This document shows, one piece after another, positions 1-7,004 of a stretch of 64,000 bases of DNA. The notes beneath the pieces were generated by a model that was given only the letters and a program-made list of their open reading frames with translations, was not told the origin of the DNA and made no database searches. Positions within the stretch are counted from its first letter, which is position 1. Each line of letters begins with the position of its first letter. The position numbers and the translations under genes were made by a program. Source of the stretch: an uncultured Phycisphaerales bacterium (lineage in GTDB: Bacteria > Planctomycetota > Phycisphaerae > Sedimentisphaerales > Anaerohalosphaeraceae); assembly GCA_937868095.1 (NCBI GenBank), contig CALMLO010000038.1, positions 1-64,000 of the forward strand. Direction: 5' to 3'.

Positions 1-1
1 T

Positions 2-238
2 GTATATATCCGGGACTCCAAGAACCCTGCCGAGGCACGGTTCGGGCTGCGGCGGCACTTTGAGCATTACAACCGACGCCGGCGACATCGGTCGCTGGGC
101 CGGAAAACACCGGCGGCGGTCTATGGTCTTGCAAGAGGAAATGATTTTGATAGGATGAAGACAGATGACGGGCGGTCCGCCGTCGCGACGGCTCTTGGCT
201 CGGTCGCCCTCCGGGCTCCCTCTCCAAGAGCCGGTTAA
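2..238 (+). pseudogene. 3' end of a DDE integrase-type transposase (IS3/IS481-like)
   Basis: An open frame enters from the left window edge and ends at TAA 236-238. Its centre reads HYNRRRRHRSLGRKTPAAVY, the C-terminal signature of rve_3 integrase-core transposases (YN-x2-RxH-x2-L-x4-TP). Only about 78 residues are visible, so it cannot be told whether the upstream part is intact. The last 180 bases are repeated exactly in a second element at 1991-2172. The IS right end lies at about 301-307, immediately before the broken restriction gene, so this insertion probably removed that gene's 5' part. IS family assignment is tentative. Confidence 0.7.
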
Positions 239-307
239 CCGTTAACCCGTGCGAAACAGTTCCACCTTAATTCAAGGGTGATTCTGTCCAGCGCATGGGG
301 ACAACCT
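57..307 (+). repeat. 251-bp direct repeat, copy A (IS 3' end)
   Basis: This stretch, from the transposase C-terminal codons to the outer end GGGGACAACCT, is identical as far as I can read to 1991-2241. The right terminal repeat is in its last ~50 bases. Two identical copies 1.7 kb apart in the same orientation make the intervening restriction/HEPN segment prone to deletion by homologous recombination. Confidence 0.9.
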
Positions 308-313
308 TAAACG

Positions 314-658
314 TTGGGGCCCAATATGTATCTTTTGAGGTATAAAAGAGAACAAGCCACAAGAGAGTTTATGTATTATACAATGTCGGCTGATTACTTT
401 CAGTCAGCACTATCTCTTAAAGCAACCTCAACTACTGCTCAACCCAAACTGAATAAAGATGATGTCAAACTAATGGCTCTGCCTTTGCCTTCTATCAATG
501 AACAAGAACTAATTGTTCACTTCCTTGATAATCAATCGAGTGAAATAGATGGTGCGATTTATAAAGCCGAAAAGCAAATTGAACTTTTACAGGAATACCG
601 AACAGCCCTGATATCGGAAGCGGTAACGGGTAAAATCGATGTGAGGGAAGCAGTCTGA
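314..658 (+). pseudogene. C-terminal fragment of a type I restriction specificity subunit (HsdS)
   Basis: The frame encodes the terminal half-repeat of HsdS: LPLPSINEQELIVHFLDNQ followed by the helical conserved segment EIDGAIYKAEKQIELLQEY and the tail RTALISEAVTGKIDV. In intact HsdS this part follows the second target recognition domain and helps bind HsdM. A full protein is about 400 residues; only ~114 remain. The frame has an in-frame TAA (308-310) right at the IS boundary and only a TTG as a possible start, so it is a relic cut by the IS at the window start. No hsdM or hsdR is visible. The sequence is much more AT-rich than the core genome to the right, consistent with acquired DNA. Confidence 0.85.
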
Positions 659-764
659 AAATAATTATTATTTGAATGTGGCGATGGTATGCTAAAAAAA
701 ATGAACATAATGAGACTTTATGAGATCCATATAGAATATAAAGCGTAATGAAGGTGTATATACT

Positions 765-1466
765 ATGGTTGAAATTATACAGTCAATCGATGCTCTTATT
801 GAAAAATCAAAGATAATTCAATCAAAGCGCAGGCAAGCGAAGGTGAAATTGTATTGCGAAGGATTAAAAGCAAAATTGGAGCAGGTCTCTTTTGCCTTAT
901 CTTCTGTAGATGGTTTTTCTCAACGTTCAGATGAAACAGTATCGACTACTGAAAAAAATGCTCCTTCAATTGCGATACAGGTTGCATTTTATTGTGATGC
1001 TTTTTGGACATTCTTGTATTCGAGCCTTGATGTATTATCTCAAATAGTTAATCAGACAATGGCTCTTGGTTTAAAAGAAAAAGATGTGAGTTTTAATCAA
1101 ATCAAAAATAAGTTAGGCGGTAATGCTTATCTAAATACCGAAATATACAAAAAAATTACTAAATGTTACAAGTCAAGAGCTTTTAAGAACCTTGAAAATT
1201 ACAGGAATTGTTCAATTCACAGAAGACAAATATATATCGAGGAAGTATGCGAAACCAAGAATATTAGGCGAACGGCAGGGTATAATTCAACTGCAACCAC
1301 TAACAATGCTACAATTGTTGTGACGAGAACGTTGTGCGATAACCCTCTAACACAGAAACCTCAAATTAAGCAAAAAAGAATAATTCCAGCATATATGGCA
1401 GAAACTCAAACCAATATTATTAAATCAATTAAAGAGATTGTTAAAGCAATCGAATTTAAGCAATAG
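765..1466 (+). CDS. HEPN-like protein of unknown function
   Basis: A 233-residue protein starting at ATG 765 with AAGGTG eight bases upstream. Residues 75-155 look like an all-helical HEPN/Cthe_2314-type domain: FYCDAFWTFLYSSLDVLSQ, then a VSFNQIKNKL segment, then ENYRNCSIHRRQ. The last contains R147-x4-H152, the RX4-6H motif that forms the active site of HEPN ribonucleases. The N-terminus (10-45) is a basic helix; the tail 160-233 is Thr/Asn-rich then helical. It is followed after 11 bases by a DUF3467 gene with its own RBS, so the two look co-transcribed. Low GC and IS flanks point to horizontal transfer. HEPN assignment is from motif and pattern only; toxin or defence function is inference. 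Confidence 0.55.
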   Translation: MVEIIQSIDALIEKSKIIQSKRRQAKVKLYCEGLKAKLEQVSFALSSVDGFSQRSDETVSTTEKNAPSIAIQVAFYCDAFWTFLYSSLDVLSQIVNQTMALGLKEKDVSFNQIKNKLGGNAYLNTEIYKKITKCYKSRAFKNLENYRNCSIHRRQIYIEEVCETKNIRRTAGYNSTATTNNATIVVTRTLCDNPLTQKPQIKQKRIIPAYMAETQTNIIKSIKEIVKAIEFKQ

Positions 1467-1477
1467 GAGTCTTGATA

Positions 1478-1819
1478 ATGGCAAAAAAAACAATTACACC
1501 CAAAAATCCTACTAATGAAAACACAAAGATGGCGACAATGAAAGACACCGAAAAGAATCCTGTTCAGGGGGATGCTCTCAATAAGGTTTTCCAGTTTTTA
1601 GCAAAAAATAATGAAGTAATGGCAGGAGACTATTGCAATGTAGCAATGATTCATCACTCAGAACGTGAATTTGTTTTGGACTTCATATTTGCTATGGCAA
1701 ATCAGCATTTTTTGGTTTCAAGGGTAATTACCAATCCTCAACATGTGAAGAATTTTTGTGAGGTTCTTGGGGACAACATAAAACAGTATGAAAAAAAGTT
1801 TGGTGAAATCAAAATCTGA
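1478..1819 (+). CDS. DUF3467 family protein
   Basis: A 113-residue protein. ATG 1478 is preferred over upstream TTG 1472 because TAGGAGT lies seven bases before it. Residues ~1-45 are a polar Lys/Thr/Asn-rich lead. Residues 50-111 match DUF3467: DYCNVAMIHHSEREFVLDF, then SRVITNPQHVKNFCEVLGDN and IKQYEKKFGEI at the end, which is the usual C-terminus of the family. The molecular function of DUF3467 is not known to me. It sits 11 bases after the HEPN-like gene, which suggests a two-gene unit; whether it neutralises or partners the HEPN protein is untested. The gene ends 12 bases before the left end of the deleted IS. Confidence 0.7.
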   Translation: MAKKTITPKNPTNENTKMATMKDTEKNPVQGDALNKVFQFLAKNNEVMAGDYCNVAMIHHSEREFVLDFIFAMANQHFLVSRVITNPQHVKNFCEVLGDNIKQYEKKFGEIKI

Positions 1820-1831
1820 TTATGATGAGCG

Positions 1832-2237
1832 TGTCCCCAAAAACTGGACAGGTGTTTAAGGTGGAATTGTTTTCGGGTATACTGGAGCGAAAAGCCCCGG
1901 TAGTGTCAAGAATCTTTCGCACATTTTCTGAGAGTTCTTTTTCTGGTCATGGTTCTTGCCTTACCTGCCACCGCCGGGGGCGGCGGCGGTACTTTGAGCA
2001 TTACAACCGACGCCGGCGACATCGGTCGCTGGGCCGGAAAACACCGGCGGCGGTCTATGGTCTTGCAAGAGGAAATGATTTTGATAGGATGAAGACAGAT
2101 GACGGGCGGTCCGCCGTCGCGACGGCTCTTGGCTCGGTCGCCCTCCGGGCTCCCTCTCCAAGAGCCGGTTAACCGTTAACCCGTGCGAAACAGTTCCACC
2201 TTAATTCAAGGGTGATTCTGTCCAGCGCATGGGGACA
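1832..2237 (+). mobile_element. Internally deleted IS (MITE-like) with both terminal inverted repeats
   Basis: The left end TGTCCCCAAAAACTGGACAG (1832-1851) matches the reverse complement of the right end (TGTCCCCATGCGCTGGACAG, 2218-2237). Further inward both ends share TTAAGGTGGAA-TGTTT. The transposase is reduced to its C-terminal ~60 codons (1991-2172), fused to unrelated upstream sequence, so the element cannot transpose by itself but could be mobilised by a full copy. Bases ~1905-1970 contain TCAAGAATCTTTCGCACATTTT, similar to TATCTTTCGCACATTATT near 2790 before the IS256 relic, suggesting part of a second IS was captured. I see no clear target duplication. Confidence 0.75.
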
Positions 2238-2241
2238 ACCT
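1991..2241 (+). repeat. 251-bp direct repeat, copy B
   Basis: Second copy of the IS 3' end found at 57-307, without mismatch as far as I can read. It includes the transposase C-terminus and the right terminal inverted repeat. Upstream of position 1991 the two copies diverge completely, marking the internal-deletion junction in a GGCGGCGG run. Confidence 0.9.
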
Positions 2242-2348
2242 AATATCGCTGATATTGCTTCACATTTACTGGATTTTATGAAATATAAACGATAACAATG
2301 GGAATCGAGCAGACATTTTCTGTTTGAGTTTTTGCGTACTATAAATTT

Positions 2349-2651
2349 ATGGATATAATGATTGAAGAAGTAGAACTCGACCATTCCCCGATACCTTCTG
2401 GGTGTCGTCGTCGCCTTGATGAAGTTACCATAAGAAGAGATGGTCAAGTTTGGAGAATTTACAAAAACGATTCCGATCCTTTTCCTTCAAATCCTCATGC
2501 ACATAATATTGAATCTGGTCTAAAATTAGACCTTAGTAATGGCAGATTATACTATAGAAATACTGATACTGGAAAATCCATTAGTAAAAGAGACCTTCTT
2601 GCTATACGTGCTCAAATGAAAAACATTGCCCCTCCCCCATTGGTGATTTGA
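2349..2651 (+). CDS. Small conserved-looking protein, function unknown
   Basis: A 100-residue protein from ATG 2349; a second ATG at 2358 could also serve. It has an acidic lead, then RRDGQVWRIYKND, a DPFPSNPHAHNIESGLKLDL segment and a Lys/Arg-rich end with SKRDLLAIRAQM. The strict composition of the PSNPHAHN-x-ESGLKLDL block suggests a real family, which I do not recognise with certainty. No signal peptide or membrane segment. It is AT-rich like the HEPN gene and lies directly downstream of the deleted IS, so it belongs to the same acquired patch. Confidence 0.5.
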   Translation: MDIMIEEVELDHSPIPSGCRRRLDEVTIRRDGQVWRIYKNDSDPFPSNPHAHNIESGLKLDLSNGRLYYRNTDTGKSISKRDLLAIRAQMKNIAPPPLVI

Positions 2652-2717
2652 TAAGGTATAAAACTGTATAACTAAGACCCTCTAACAAAACCTCAATTTT
2701 TGATAGTGGAATAGCCG

Positions 2718-2780
2718 ATGAGACCAGGAGTTGAAAATCCAGGTGAAGTTATTTGTCATGAAGAACAACGTCATGGCTAA
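2718..2780 (+). pseudogene. 21-codon ORF, possible truncated antitoxin-type start
   Basis: ATG 2718 opens MRPGVENPGEVICHEEQRHG and stops at TAA 2778-2780, where the sequence changes character toward the IS256 relic. The pattern M-R-x(4-6)-PGE-x-I resembles the first residues of HigA/VapI-type HTH antitoxins, which begin with an HPGE motif. If so, the IS insertion removed the rest. This rests on a very short similarity and could be chance. Confidence 0.25.
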
Positions 2781-2902
2781 ACCACTCTGATAACGTACAC
2801 TATCTTTCGCACATTATTATTGGGTCCAAAAGAAAAGCCCTCGTTCTGGTCGATGGAAGAGTGAAAACGAACCAAACCATTGGAACAGAGAAAGGGCCTA
2901 TT

Positions 2903-3125
2903 ATGAGCAGCAAAGAAGCATCGGTTGAAGCGGGAAAAAACCTGAATGGCGTGATCAAAATTGACGCAGCCCAGATTCATTCGCATCTGGACTCGATGGT
3001 TCGCAGCACAGTCGAGGAGACGCTCGACTAACTGCTGGATGCGGAGGTCGGACACTGCGAGCGGAGCAAGCAGCGTGTCAACAGCCGGGCCGGTCATACA
3101 TGCGAAGTTTTCACACGAAGGGACC
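2903..3125 (+). pseudogene. N-terminal relic of an IS256-family (Mutator) transposase
   Basis: From ATG 2903 the frame reads about 41 codons, ending VRSTVEETLD, then hits TAA at 3028-3030. After the stop the same frame continues LLDAEVGHCERSKQRVNSRAGH, which is the conserved N-terminal region of IS256 transposases (VEETLN-x-LLDAEA ... ERS-x3-RAGH). It then breaks off near 3125 where it joins a different sequence. The DDE catalytic core is missing. So this is a dead fragment of a ~400-residue transposase; its 5' flank (from ~2770) probably includes the IS left end. Confidence 0.75.
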
Positions 3126-3212
3126 GTTAAAACAAATCTCAAGTACAAGACGGGAATAGTCTTGTATGTTTGCCTTGCCTCTTTAATTTTTGCTTTATTC
3201 TTCAAACCTCTC

Positions 3213-3241
3213 TTGACAAAAACCTTCACCTGTGAGATAAT
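3213..3241 (+). promoter_or_regulatory. Sigma-70-type promoter for a small transcript
   Basis: TTGACA at 3213-3218, a 17-base spacer, and GATAAT at 3236-3241. This is close to the full consensus. The expected start is near 3248, only ~80 bases before a T-run hairpin terminator, with no ORF between. Confidence 0.65.
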
Positions 3242-3247
3242 AAGGAT

Positions 3248-3331
3248 ACTAAAGATGCTCCTTCTGCCGCCTGCGGTTAGCCCTGCCAGGCCTCCCCGGC
3301 CTGGTCCTCCTTCTCCGCAGGCGGTTTTTTT
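3248..3331 (+). ncRNA. Candidate ~85-nt small RNA
   Basis: The transcript predicted from the promoter at 3213-3241 runs straight into an outer stem CCGCCTGCGG (3267-3276) / CCGCAGGCGG (3315-3324) followed by seven Ts. Within the loop lies a second hairpin, CCAGGCC ... GGCCTGG (3286-3303). There is no start codon with RBS and no adjacent gene that needs it as a leader: the next gene starts at 3395, after the terminator. I tried to match it to the small SRP RNA and did not find the GGAA-tetraloop signature. It could also be an attenuator for the DUF1638 gene. Confidence 0.5.
3267..3331 (+). terminator. Rho-independent terminator with nested hairpin
   Basis: A perfect 10-bp GC-rich outer stem (3267-3276 with 3315-3324), an inner 7-bp hairpin, and a T7 run at 3325-3331. 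It would stop the candidate small RNA and insulate the DUF1638 gene from the IS region. Confidence 0.7.
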
Positions 3332-3394
3332 ATCCCCTTTTCCCGTCCGAAATCCTTTCCAAAAATGCAATTTTTCTGTACAATCCCCCACATT

Positions 3395-4108
3395 ATGGCC
3401 CATTACTGTCTGATTGCCTGTAAAGCATTAAAACCTGAAATTGAGTTTCTCCTTGCTGAGCATCCGCCCAAACACATGGTGGAACCCCAGTGGATGCAGC
3501 AGGGGCTCCACAACACCCCCGCAAAACTCCGAAGCCAACTTCAGGACAAACTCGATACACTTTGTTCCTATGACGCTGTCCTCCTTGCCTACGGCTTATG
3601 CGGCGGCGGCCTTGCCGAACTGCGATGCCCTCTTCCGCTGGTCATTCCGCGGGCCCACGACTGCATCAGTCTGCTTTTCGGCTCCCGCCGCGCCCACGAA
3701 CAATTTGTCAACGCCTATCCCGGAACTTACTTTTACAGCGTCGGCTGGGTCCAGGAAGCCAACATGCCCTGCCGGGAATACGACCAGCGGCTGGCCGACG
3801 AATACATCTCCAAATATGGGCCGGACAATGCCGATTATCTTCTCGACATCGAGAACGGCTGGCGAAAAAAATACAAACAGGCCGTCTTTATCGACTGGAA
3901 CCTTCCCGACAGCAGCCGCGGCCGACAATTCACCAGGGAAGCCGCGGCCTACCTCGGCTGGGATTTTGCCGAAGTCAAAGGCAGCCCTGCGTGGCTTTTG
4001 CGACTCCTTCAAGGCGATTGGCGCCCCGATGAATTTCTTGTCCTGAAACCGAACCAGCCGCTGCCCGATGATTTCACCGGCTCCTGTATGATGGACTTTC
4101 AGCCATGA
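3395..4108 (+). CDS. DUF1638 domain protein
   Basis: A 237-residue soluble protein; ATG 3395 (MAHYCLIACKAL) is chosen over an ATG ten codons earlier because family members begin with such an IACKAL strand. Conserved DUF1638 features are the start YCLIACKAL, YDAVLLAYGLCGGG, and PLVIPRAHDCISLLFGS. The Cys/His pattern (C in IACKAL, LCGGG, RAHDC) suggests a metal or corrinoid-linked role, but that is inference; family members are often near methyltransferases in anaerobes. The stop overlaps the next start by four bases (ATGA), so it is translationally coupled to the phosphoesterase. A TACAAT box at 3379-3384 could be a -10 element. Confidence 0.75.
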   Translation: MAHYCLIACKALKPEIEFLLAEHPPKHMVEPQWMQQGLHNTPAKLRSQLQDKLDTLCSYDAVLLAYGLCGGGLAELRCPLPLVIPRAHDCISLLFGSRRAHEQFVNAYPGTYFYSVGWVQEANMPCREYDQRLADEYISKYGPDNADYLLDIENGWRKKYKQAVFIDWNLPDSSRGRQFTREAAAYLGWDFAEVKGSPAWLLRLLQGDWRPDEFLVLKPNQPLPDDFTGSCMMDFQP

Positions 4109-5103
4109 CTATTCAATACTTCCTTGTCTGCTATCTTCCAGCCGCCCTTTTTGCACTCATAGCCGCCTCCATCTTCATTCTGGAGGGCTTCCTGCTGGTC
4201 TGCAAAATCCGCCGGCACCGCCCCCCCAAACTCTTTACTCCCAAACGCATCGCTGTTCTTCATCTTCTTGCGGTTGTCGAACTTGCCTGCCTTGTCTGGG
4301 GATACTTCTTTGAACCTTACCGGCTTCAAATCAGCCGCATCACGATTCCAACCCCCAAACTGACGGCCGTCTCCTTCCGAATCGTTCAGATTTCGGACCT
4401 CCACTGCGACAAAAAAGCCCGGCTGGAACCCCGCCTGCCGGAGGAAATCAACCGTCTCCAGCCCGACCTTATCGTGTTTACCGGTGATGCCCTCAACCAT
4501 CCTTCCGCCCTGCCCCGCCTCCAGCAAACCCTGCGGGCGATGCAGGCAGCCCTCGGCAAATTCGCCGTCCGCGGCAATGTGGACAACCGGCTCGCCAAAG
4601 ACCTCCCTCTTTTTGAAAATACCGGCTTTGTCGAACTGTCTTTGGACAGCGCTGTCATCGAAAAAAACGGCGAATCCATCGGTTTATGCGGGATTGATGA
4701 CGCCTATGGGCCCCGCAGCCGGCAGGCACTTCAATCCCTCCAGCCCGACCGTTTCAATATCCTGCTCTTTCACAAAACCGACCTGGCGGATTATCTCCAG
4801 TCAATCCCTGTCGATTTATACCTTTGCGGCCATACGCACGGCGGCCAGATTGCCCTGCCCTTTTATGGAGCATTGATTACCCAGTCGCGCCATCTGAAAA
4901 AATATGAAGCCGGCCTCTATCGCAAAGACCATTTCCTTATTTATGTCAATCGAGGCATCGGCATGACCGGCGGCTGGGCGCCGCGGGTCCGCTTTTTAGC
5001 CCCGCCGGAAATCGCCGTCTTTGACATTGTCCCGCAAACTCCGGAATCGCCTGATAACACCGAAAAATCTCCACTAACACAAACCCCGGGAGTCCGCAAT
5101 TGA
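4105..5103 (+). CDS. Membrane-anchored calcineurin-like metallophosphoesterase (YkuE type) with altered GNH motif
   Basis: A 332-residue protein with two N-terminal hydrophobic segments (about 5-33 and 49-67), then a metallophosphoesterase domain. Metal-binding motifs are D98-x-H100 (QISDLHCD), G-D at 127-128 (FTGDALN), and CGHTHGGQ. The usual GNHD/E motif reads G157-N-V-D160: the His that normally acts as proton donor is Val. The domain is otherwise typical of YkuE-like enzymes that act at the membrane, possibly on lipid-linked phosphates such as UDP-diacylglucosamine. It overlaps DUF1638 upstream and mntP downstream (TTGA), forming a tight three-gene unit. Activity may be altered by the His loss. 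Confidence 0.85.
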   Translation: MTIQYFLVCYLPAALFALIAASIFILEGFLLVCKIRRHRPPKLFTPKRIAVLHLLAVVELACLVWGYFFEPYRLQISRITIPTPKLTAVSFRIVQISDLHCDKKARLEPRLPEEINRLQPDLIVFTGDALNHPSALPRLQQTLRAMQAALGKFAVRGNVDNRLAKDLPLFENTGFVELSLDSAVIEKNGESIGLCGIDDAYGPRSRQALQSLQPDRFNILLFHKTDLADYLQSIPVDLYLCGHTHGGQIALPFYGALITQSRHLKKYEAGLYRKDHFLIYVNRGIGMTGGWAPRVRFLAPPEIAVFDIVPQTPESPDNTEKSPLTQTPGVRN

Positions 5104-5675
5104 ATTGGCTTGAATGCATCCTCATCAGCGGAATCGGCATCGGCCTTGCGATGGATGCTTTTGCCGTCTCCATCGTCAGCGGCTCCGTCTTCAAACACCT
5201 TCCTATCAGCCGGGGCATCCGAATGGCACTCTTCTTCGGCCTATTTCAGGCCATCATGCCCCTGTTCGGCTCCTGGGCAGGCAAAGGTCTCGAGCCAATC
5301 ATCAAGCCCTTCGACCATTGGCTGGCCTTCGGGCTGCTGCTGCTTATCGGCGGCAAAATGGCCTTAGCGTCTTTCAAAATAAAAAATGTCGAGGACAAAC
5401 CCGCCGACCCCTCCAATTTGCTCACCCTCCTTGCCTTAAGCATCGCCACCAGCATCGATGCCTTGGCTGTCGGCCTCACCTTATACCTGCTTACCCCCCA
5501 CCTTTTTATCGCTGTATTTATGATCGGTACGATTACCTTTCTAATCTCGCTTGCCGGCTGGGAAATCGGCAGCCGAATCGGCCGATTCTTCGAAAGCGGG
5601 CTGGAGCTGGCCGGCGGTCTCATCCTTATCGGCATTGGTTTGAAAATCCTGCTCCAGCATCTTCTTGCCGGTTAG
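5100..5675 (+). CDS. mntP: Putative manganese efflux pump MntP
   Basis: A 191-residue integral membrane protein, the normal length for MntP (about 188). Two homologous three-helix halves carry the family motifs GLAMDAFAVSI near the N-terminus and ATSIDALAVGL in the middle, with the acidic Asp in each transmembrane helix expected to bind Mn2+. The start is TTG 5100, overlapping the previous stop (TTGA). No in-frame ATG precedes the first motif, so TTG is needed. MntP exports Mn2+ to avoid toxicity. In many bacteria mntP is under an Mn-sensing yybP-ykoY riboswitch, but the gene here is internal to an operon and no such leader fits. Confidence 0.9.
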   Translation: MNWLECILISGIGIGLAMDAFAVSIVSGSVFKHLPISRGIRMALFFGLFQAIMPLFGSWAGKGLEPIIKPFDHWLAFGLLLLIGGKMALASFKIKNVEDKPADPSNLLTLLALSIATSIDALAVGLTLYLLTPHLFIAVFMIGTITFLISLAGWEIGSRIGRFFESGLELAGGLILIGIGLKILLQHLLAG

Positions 5676-5739
5676 CGGCCGCACCCGATTTTTCGCTGTT
5701 CTCCCTCCGCCGCCGCCTTTATAATCAGCCCATAGTCCC

Positions 5740-6825
5740 ATGGAAAGAAAAACCTATCGCATTCTGGATGCCAACTTTAACCGGGCCAGAGAAGCCCTCC
5801 GCACGATGGAGGAGTTCTGCCGGTTTGTACTCGATGATGCCGACCTTTCCGCCCGGGCCAAACAAATCCGCCATCATCTCTGCGACCAAATAAAAAATCT
5901 GGATGCAGAACTCCTTCTTGCCGCACGCGATTCAGAATCCGATGTAGGCCGAACCCTTGTTATCCCGCAGCCGCAGCAGCGGCAAACCCTTACCGACTGC
6001 TTTCTGGCCGCCGCCAAACGGGCCTCCGAAGCACTCCGCGTCCTGGCGGAAGTCAGCCGACTGGTCTGCCCCGCCATCGCCGGGCCCCTCGAACAGGAAA
6101 GATTCGAGATATACACCCTCGAAAAAGAAGTGTTCTGCCGACTGCCTGCCGTCCGCTTCCGCCAGGTGCAACTCTATGTTCTGATCCCTGCGGGCGAGAA
6201 TATTCCCGACAGCCGGACATTGGAATTAGCCAAACTCTGCCTGGAAGGCGGCGCCGATGCCCTCCAACTTCGCGCAAAAGAGATTTCTGACATCCGTTTT
6301 TTCCGGCTGGCCGAACAGTTTGCCGCCCTCTGCAAAACATACAACCGGCTGAGCATCATCAATGACCGTGCCGACATTGCGGCCGCCGCCGGAGCCGACG
6401 GAGTTCACCTCGGGCAAGAAGACCTTCCCATCGAAAAGGCCCGAATTCTTTTCTCCAAACCGCCTTTGCTGGGCTTGACAGCCCACAGCGAATCTGAACT
6501 CCGCCGGGCCGCCGCTGCCGGAGCCGACTACGTGAGCATCGGCCCCTGTTTCCCAAGTCCTACCAAACCCAATCTGCCTGCCGCAGGGCTTGATTATGTC
6601 CGAAAAGCACTGGATATTCTCCAGAACACCCAAACCGCCCATGCTGCCATCGGCGGCATCACCTTAGAAAACGCCCCCCTTCTCCTGAACGCCGGCATAC
6701 GCACCCTTGCCCTGTCCTCGGCTGTCTGCAGCAGTCCAGACCCCCTCCAGACCTGCCGCAAATTCAAAGAAATCTTCCCTCCAAAACCCGCTGAAACCTG
6801 CTATCTCGACAAAACCGATACATAA
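5740..6825 (+). CDS. thiE: Thiamine-phosphate synthase with cyanobacterial-type N-terminal domain
   Basis: A 361-residue protein joining two domains. Residues 1-145 match the extra N-terminal domain of cyanobacterial-type ThiE (YRILDANFNRAREALRTMEE; also called ThiD2). Residues ~147-350 are a ThiE TIM barrel that condenses HMP-PP with thiazole phosphate to thiamine phosphate. Visible motifs are QLRAKE (pyrophosphate-binding Arg/Lys), NDRADIA, GVHLGQEDLP, DYVSIGPCFPS-PTKP and AIGGI. An HMP-related role for the N-terminal domain is from family knowledge. ATG 5740 follows a 64-base gap after mntP. No TPP riboswitch is visible in that gap. No other thi gene lies in the window. Confidence 0.9.
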   Translation: MERKTYRILDANFNRAREALRTMEEFCRFVLDDADLSARAKQIRHHLCDQIKNLDAELLLAARDSESDVGRTLVIPQPQQRQTLTDCFLAAAKRASEALRVLAEVSRLVCPAIAGPLEQERFEIYTLEKEVFCRLPAVRFRQVQLYVLIPAGENIPDSRTLELAKLCLEGGADALQLRAKEISDIRFFRLAEQFAALCKTYNRLSIINDRADIAAAAGADGVHLGQEDLPIEKARILFSKPPLLGLTAHSESELRRAAAAGADYVSIGPCFPSPTKPNLPAAGLDYVRKALDILQNTQTAHAAIGGITLENAPLLLNAGIRTLALSSAVCSSPDPLQTCRKFKEIFPPKPAETCYLDKTDT

Positions 6826-6889
6826 ATACTTCTAAAGATTTCCTCCTTTTGAACCGAAACCCTCTCCAACGGGCCCTGCGTCTTTTTGC

Positions 6890-6918
6890 TTGACATCCTT
6901 TGTTTGCGCCGGTTATCT
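6890..6918 (+). promoter_or_regulatory. Promoter upstream of topA
   Basis: TTGACA (6890-6895), 17-base spacer, TTATCT (6913-6918). The start would be near 6925, giving an ~80-base leader before topA at 7005. Confidence 0.55.
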
Positions 6919-7004
6919 ATCGGCCATATCCTGATGAGCAGCCAAGTAACAGCTGACAGCCAAAAGAGATAAGAAAAAACAATTTTCAGAATGAAACGCG
7001 AAGA

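Noticed and set aside
3248-3331. Small SRP RNA (ffs)
   Set aside because: Size and strong promoter fit, but neither strand shows the conserved GGAA tetraloop and asymmetric loop of the SRP helix 8.
2777-3413. ORFs on both strands over the IS256 relic
   Set aside because: The true frame is shown by IS256 motifs on the plus strand with an internal stop; the others are shadows.
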